From positions 1 through 25,040 of the forward strand of contig JADFKI010000018.1 of assembly GCA_022565015.1 (NCBI GenBank): a stretch of 25,040 nucleotides of DNA. Direction: 5' to 3'. This DNA is from Chloroflexota bacterium (GTDB lineage: Bacteria > Chloroflexota > Dehalococcoidia > Lucifugimonadales > JADFKI01). A program made the position numbers and the translations under genes. Position 1 is the first letter of the stretch. Each line of letters starts with the position of its first letter. The notes below the pieces were generated by a model. It did no database searches and was not told the origin of the DNA. It worked only from the letters and a program-made list of their open reading frames with translations. Of this stretch, positions 21,322 through 25,040 are shown piece after piece.

Positions 21322-23769
21322 ATGGCTGGAAGCACTAATATTCCTACGCCCAAGACCCTGGGCGACATCCTCCGAGGGGAGCGGTCCAGGGGCTTTCAGA
21401 ATACCGCCGTCATCGGCGGCCTGGACCTCTTCCTGCGGCGCTGGGCCGACGTGTTCGGACCATTATTGGGCGACATCGCGTCGTACTCGGACCTGCCTCC
21501 ACGGCTGAGGGAGGAGTGGGCCACCGACACGATGAGGCGAATCAACGCCCTGCAACACGACAACGGTGACCCGCCAGTGACGGACGCCGCCGGACCGACC
21601 AAGACTCCGGCAGCGAAGGCGACGCGGCGACCACCCAGGGCCGTCGCACGAACACCCCTTTCCCTCGAGACCGACGTCGCCCAGTTGGCGGCCGTCACGA
21701 AGCGCAACCTCCCGGCCTTGCAACGCATGGGCATGAGCAAGATAGAAGACCTGCTCTTTCTATTTCCCCACCGGCATAACGATTTCAGGGACCTGCTTCC
21801 GGTCGCACAGCTCGTACCGGGGGAGGAGCAGACCGTTATTGCCACCGTGCTGGAGGCGACGGTAACCGGTCAGCCGCGAAGAAGGTCCACTCAGGCGACC
21901 CTCGGCGACGACACCGGGACGTTTCGGGTAATCTGGTTTGGCCAGGGCTACCTCGCCAAGCAGCTTACTCCTGGGACCAGGATTGCCGTAAGCGGAAAAC
22001 CTGAGCAGTTCAGAGGGCGGTTGGTCTTCAAGTCGCCGGTCTACGAGCTGCTCCGCGACCAGGACGACATGGTCCACACAGGCCGTCTCGTTCCCATCTA
22101 TCCGCTGACGGAGGGGCTGAGGCAACGGACCATTCGCAGAATAGTTAGAGAGGCGCTGGACCGTGGTCTGGGCAACGTCGGAGAGCACCTGCCGGTTGAG
22201 CTGAGCCGCAGAAACGACCTGATGCCCCTGCCCAAGGCAATTTCTCAGATGCACTACCCAGACTCGGAGGAGGCCCACGAGGAGGCCCGACGCAGGCTCG
22301 CGTTCGACGAGCTGTTCCTGATGCAGCTGGCCGTGATCGGCCGGAAGCAGGACTGGCAAGAGGCGGGCAGGGCGATCAAACACGAGTCCGACTCGGTCGC
22401 GCTGAATACCTTCTTGACGTCTCTCCCATACACCTTGACCGGGGCACAAAACCGAGTCCTGGGCGAGATCATGGCCGATCTGGGCACGGACCGCCCCATG
22501 AGCAGGCTGCTCCAGGGCGATGTCGGCAGCGGTAAGACCATCGTGGCGATCGCGGCCCTGCTTGTCGCGGCCCTAAACGGATACCAGGGCGCTCTGATGG
22601 CCCCGACCGAGATTCTGGCCGAACAGCATTTCCTCAACGTCACGAAGGCGCTCTCAGGGCTACCCCTCACTCGAGGGGACGACAACGTCATCTCGGTGAG
22701 TCTCCAGGGCCACGACAAGCGGATTACGGTCGGCCTGCTCCTGGGGAGCCAGACCGGCAAGGTCAAGAGGGAAACGAGGGAGCTGCTCGCCGGCCGTGAG
22801 ATTGACATCGTCATCGGAACGCACGCGTTAATCCAGTCCTCCGTGGAGCTGCCGAGGCTCTCCCTGGCGATTGTGGACGAGCAGCACCGCTTCGGAGTCA
22901 CCCAGCGGGGGGCCCTGCGGGACAAGGGTCTCAGGCCTCATCTGCTGGCCATGTCGGCCACACCGATACCCCGTTCCCTGGCCCTGACTTTTTATGGCGA
23001 CCTGGACGTGTCTACCATCGACGAGCTTCCTCCCGGCCGTCGGCCAATACGCACCAGACTGGTGGACCGCGACCACCGCGACTCGGCATACGAGTTTGTG
23101 AGAGCAGAGGTCCGGGAAGGAAGACAGGCGTTCATCGTCTTTCCCCTGATCGACGAATCCGATGCGATCAGGGTAAGGGCGGCGGCCAACGAGTTCGAAC
23201 GGCTGTCGTCCGAAGTGTTCCCCGAGCTGCGCCTGGGCCTCCTCCACGGCAGAATGAACATCTCCGAAAAAGAAGAGGTCATGGGCCGTTTCCAGAGGGG
23301 AGAGCTCGATATACTGCTGTCGACGGCCGTCGTCGAGGTCGGGATCGACGTGCCCAACGCCAGCGTGATGCTCATTGACGGCGCGGAGAGGTTCGGTCTG
23401 GCCCAGCTACACCAGTTCAGGGGCCGCGTGGGCCGAGGGCCTCACCAGAGCCACTGCCTGCTGCTTTCCGATGCCGCGGAAGGGGAAGCGATAAATAGGT
23501 TGAAGATCGTCGAAAGGGTCTCCGACGGATTTCAGCTCGCCGAGGAGGACCTGCGCCTGAGAGGGCCCGGCGACTACTTTGGCACGAGACAGAGCGGTCT
23601 GCCCCTCTTCAAGGTCGCGCAGATCACCGACAGAGACATTCTGGCCCTGGCAAGGCGGGAAGCCACCGACATCAGAGAGGCCGACCCGGGCCTGTCCAAG
23701 GAAGAAAACCTGATGCTCGCCGCTCGATTTAGAGGGTATTCTTCGAGTATCGAGAGCGTGATCAGCTAG
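21322..23769 (+). CDS. recG: ATP-dependent DNA helicase RecG
   Basis: RecG reverses stalled replication forks and branch-migrates Holliday junctions. The 815-residue protein has an N-terminal extension of about 100 residues, the wedge OB-fold (RMGMSKIEDLLFLFPHRHND and VIATVLEATVTGQPRRRS), then helicase motor motifs: Walker A GDVGSGKT (about residue 399), APTEILAEQH, motif II DEQH (about 519), SATPIPRSL, and motif VI QFRGRVGRG. The TRG-like end GDYFGTRQSGLP is present. The length is somewhat above E. coli RecG (about 693), mainly from the N-terminal part, as in many Gram-positive and Chloroflexota forms. The ATG has a poor ribosome-binding site. It lies downstream of fakAB in the same direction. 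Confidence 0.96.
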   Translation: MAGSTNIPTPKTLGDILRGERSRGFQNTAVIGGLDLFLRRWADVFGPLLGDIASYSDLPPRLREEWATDTMRRINALQHDNGDPPVTDAAGPTKTPAAKATRRPPRAVARTPLSLETDVAQLAAVTKRNLPALQRMGMSKIEDLLFLFPHRHNDFRDLLPVAQLVPGEEQTVIATVLEATVTGQPRRRSTQATLGDDTGTFRVIWFGQGYLAKQLTPGTRIAVSGKPEQFRGRLVFKSPVYELLRDQDDMVHTGRLVPIYPLTEGLRQRTIRRIVREALDRGLGNVGEHLPVELSRRNDLMPLPKAISQMHYPDSEEAHEEARRRLAFDELFLMQLAVIGRKQDWQEAGRAIKHESDSVALNTFLTSLPYTLTGAQNRVLGEIMADLGTDRPMSRLLQGDVGSGKTIVAIAALLVAALNGYQGALMAPTEILAEQHFLNVTKALSGLPLTRGDDNVISVSLQGHDKRITVGLLLGSQTGKVKRETRELLAGREIDIVIGTHALIQSSVELPRLSLAIVDEQHRFGVTQRGALRDKGLRPHLLAMSATPIPRSLALTFYGDLDVSTIDELPPGRRPIRTRLVDRDHRDSAYEFVRAEVREGRQAFIVFPLIDESDAIRVRAAANEFERLSSEVFPELRLGLLHGRMNISEKEEVMGRFQRGELDILLSTAVVEVGIDVPNASVMLIDGAERFGLAQLHQFRGRVGRGPHQSHCLLLSDAAEGEAINRLKIVERVSDGFQLAEEDLRLRGPGDYFGTRQSGLPLFKVAQITDRDILALARREATDIREADPGLSKEENLMLAARFRGYSSSIESVIS

Positions 23770-23781
23770 CGCGCCTATTAT

Positions 23782-23812
23782 TTGACAGTGGTTTTTGCGG
23801 TCACTATAGTGA
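23782..23812 (+). promoter_or_regulatory. VOC gene promoter with palindrome over the -10 box
   Basis: TTGACA (23782-23787) and TATAGT (23805-23810) are exactly 17 bases apart. TCACTATAGTGA (23801-23812) is a perfect 12-bp palindrome centred on the -10 box, a typical place for a repressor to block RNA polymerase. The predicted leader to the ATG at 23889 is about 70 bases. Confidence 0.6.
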
Positions 23813-23888
23813 ATCTACAGATTTTGCCCTGCCCTGAGGCCCAAGAATGAGTCCAGTCAGCAAGGCATCCAGTTATTAGAGGAGAGAC

Positions 23889-24317
23889 ATGGCGAAAATC
23901 AAGCATATCGCCTTCGCTACCCAGGACCCGGAGAAGACGGCGAATTTCTATAAAGAGGTCTTTGATCTTCAAGAGGTCGGGCGCGTCAGCAGCGACAACG
24001 CAGAAGGCTACTATCTAAGCGACGGCAACATCAACCTGGCCATTCTCAAGTTCAAGAACGAGGAGATCGTCGGGGATAAGTTCGACACCAACTATTCCGG
24101 CATACACCACATCGGTTTCGAAGTAGAGGATGCGGCCGAGGCGGATGCAAAGCTGCGAAAGGCCAACGCGGCGCCGATGGACGATATCAATGCAGCGCTG
24201 CACGCCGGCATGGGCACCGGGCACGGCGGCCGCAACGTGGAGCTAAAGTACAGTGGCCCGGATGGCGTGATGATCGATATATCTCAGACGGGGTGGGTTG
24301 GAACCGAGCCGGAGTAG
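23889..24317 (+). CDS. VOC family protein (glyoxalase/bleomycin resistance fold)
   Basis: This 142-residue vicinal-oxygen-chelate protein has two beta-alpha-beta-beta-beta modules. The first begins KIKHIAFATQDPEKTANFYKEV (His6-like metal ligand), the second GIHHIGFEVEDAAEADAKL (His-His), and the end has NVELKYSGPDGVMIDISQ. These fit a metal-binding dioxygenase, lyase or epimerase of this superfamily, but the substrate is not resolvable. A GAGGAG site six bases before the ATG supports the start. It is monocistronic: its own promoter lies upstream and a strong terminator downstream. Confidence 0.85.
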   Translation: MAKIKHIAFATQDPEKTANFYKEVFDLQEVGRVSSDNAEGYYLSDGNINLAILKFKNEEIVGDKFDTNYSGIHHIGFEVEDAAEADAKLRKANAAPMDDINAALHAGMGTGHGGRNVELKYSGPDGVMIDISQTGWVGTEPE

Positions 24318-24355
24318 GCAAGGTGCGGTGAATAGTCCTGGATAATGACGAAAAT

Positions 24356-24389
24356 GCAAAAGGGCCCCGATGTATTGGGGCCCTTTTGC
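24356..24389. terminator. Strong bidirectional intrinsic terminator
   Basis: GCAAAAGGGCCCC (24356-24368) and GGGGCCCTTTTGC (24377-24389) form a perfect 13-bp stem with an 8-base loop. The A-tract and T-tract flank the GC core on both strands, so it can end both the VOC transcript and the converging CvpA transcript. Confidence 0.85.
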
Positions 24390-24448
24390 TCGGAAGGTAT
24401 GAAACCAATATTTAAGGGGCCTGGCGGAGCCGACTGCCCCGTTTCCCG

Positions 24449-25040
24449 CTAGTAATTAACGCTTGGGGCTGCTCCCAGCTGTGCGAATTGCGCCTGAGGG
24501 TCGCCGGTCAGAACCCCCTTCACGATCACCACCATGGAATCTACGTCCTGCTCGCCCGCCATCGACTGAAGTTTAGCGTTTACGTCATAGCCCGTCAGCT
24601 CACTTATGAGACCTGTGAGGCTGGTGCATTCCGTCTCCGTCGCCTGCTGTCCCAAGGACGAACACATCGGCGCGGACGCTGAAAGCAGCGATGCCTTCGT
24701 GATCTTGGGAGCAAGCATGGAAGAGTCCAGTATGTTTCGCGTGGACTCGACGTTTGCCCCGGAAATCAGATATACCATCGTGCCGACGACGGCGAGACCA
24801 ATGAGCGCGCCACCCATTGCGCCGGCCGCGCGGTCCATCCAACCCACGAACATGGAGGAAAGGAAGGACCTGAACATCATCGTGACCAGCTTGCTGAGGC
24901 CGGCAATGACAAGCACGATGCCTGCGTACGCAACGACATTTCGCAAAATGGCGCCGCTTATGAAGCCTTCGAGAAGCACGGCAACTTCTGAGTAGAGTTG
25001 AAACCCTACGAGCGCGCCCATAACAAAGCCGCCCAGACCG
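24449..25040 (-). CDS. CvpA family membrane protein (5' end beyond window)
   Basis: The visible 197 or so residues have several hydrophobic helices (about AYAGIVLVIAGLSKLVTMMF and GWMDRAAGAMGGALIGLAVV), the second matching the CvpA signature (DRxxGxxxGxxxG). The C-terminal 90 residues are polar and not conserved. The frame has an ATG at 25021 but stays open to the window edge with a hydrophobic LGGFV just upstream, so the real start is probably outside. CvpA proteins are linked to colicin V production and envelope functions; the role here is unknown. Confidence 0.75.
   Translation of the reverse strand, partial: GLGGFVMGALVGFQLYSEVAVLLEGFISGAILRNVVAYAGIVLVIAGLSKLVTMMFRSFLSSMFVGWMDRAAGAMGGALIGLAVVGTMVYLISGANVESTRNILDSSMLAPKITKASLLSASAPMCSSLGQQATETECTSLTGLISELTGYDVNAKLQSMAGEQDVDSMVVIVKGVLTGDPQAQFAQLGAAPSVNY

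Noticed and set aside
23798..23812. Similarity of TCACTATAG to the phage T7 promoter
   Set aside because: Only nine bases match and the upstream T7 bases are absent. A host-type TTGACA-17-TATAGT promoter explains the site.

Overview
The window reads as a bacterial chromosome segment of moderately high GC, with densely packed genes on both strands in short operons. No rRNA, tRNA or CRISPR array was seen. The gene mix suggests a Chloroflexota genome, possibly Dehalococcoidia or SAR202-like: a futalosine-type UbiA/UbiD/UbiX set, a Ktr/Trk potassium locus with lone nucleotide-binding subunits, a DAK2/DegV fatty-acid kinase pair next to recG, an MfnB homologue, and hairpin-rich intergenic repeats. 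That assignment is inference from gene content only.

Left part (1-8.8 kb): a CPBP membrane protease on the plus strand, then a long run of minus-strand genes. In transcription order these are an HPP-family membrane protein, a CinA-C-like/NMN adenylyltransferase-like fusion, ubiD and ubiA (ATGA overlap), a decayed IS5-type transposase tail, a 15-repeat TPR lipoprotein, ubiX, two MITE-like hairpin repeats, and an orphan TPP-binding (beta-type) subunit. UbiX makes the prenylated FMN that UbiD needs, and UbiA supplies prenyl transfer, so these three probably act in quinone (most likely menaquinone) synthesis. The cluster appears to have been broken up by the IS remnant, the TPR gene and the repeats.

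Middle (8.8-13.5 kb): a plus-strand potassium-transport operon behind a good sigma70-type promoter. It holds a TrkH/KtrB channel, a full-length TrkA/KtrA gating subunit, a UspA protein, two consecutive single-domain KTN (RCK_N) proteins, and then prephenate dehydratase, translationally coupled to the last KTN gene.

Right-middle (13.5-18.5 kb, minus strand): ytxH and a small membrane protein; a 224-bp gene-free element with perfect 13-bp inverted ends and several internal hairpins; then an operon of a DHDPS-like aldolase followed by an MfnB domain fused to a TusA-like domain, driven by a TTGACA-17-TAATAT promoter. hemA (glutamyl-tRNA reductase) and rpmB follow.

Right (18.5-25 kb): fakA, fakB and recG on the plus strand, divergent from rpmB, an arrangement resembling the rpmB-yloV-recG neighbourhood of Firmicutes. 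Next come a VOC-family protein with its own promoter carrying a palindrome over the -10 box, a strong bidirectional terminator, and a CvpA-family gene cut by the window end.

The observations most worth following up are the MfnB-TusA fusion operon, the 224-bp inverted-repeat element next to it, the CinA-C/NMNAT-like fusion lacking the amidase serine, and the paired lone KTN subunits.
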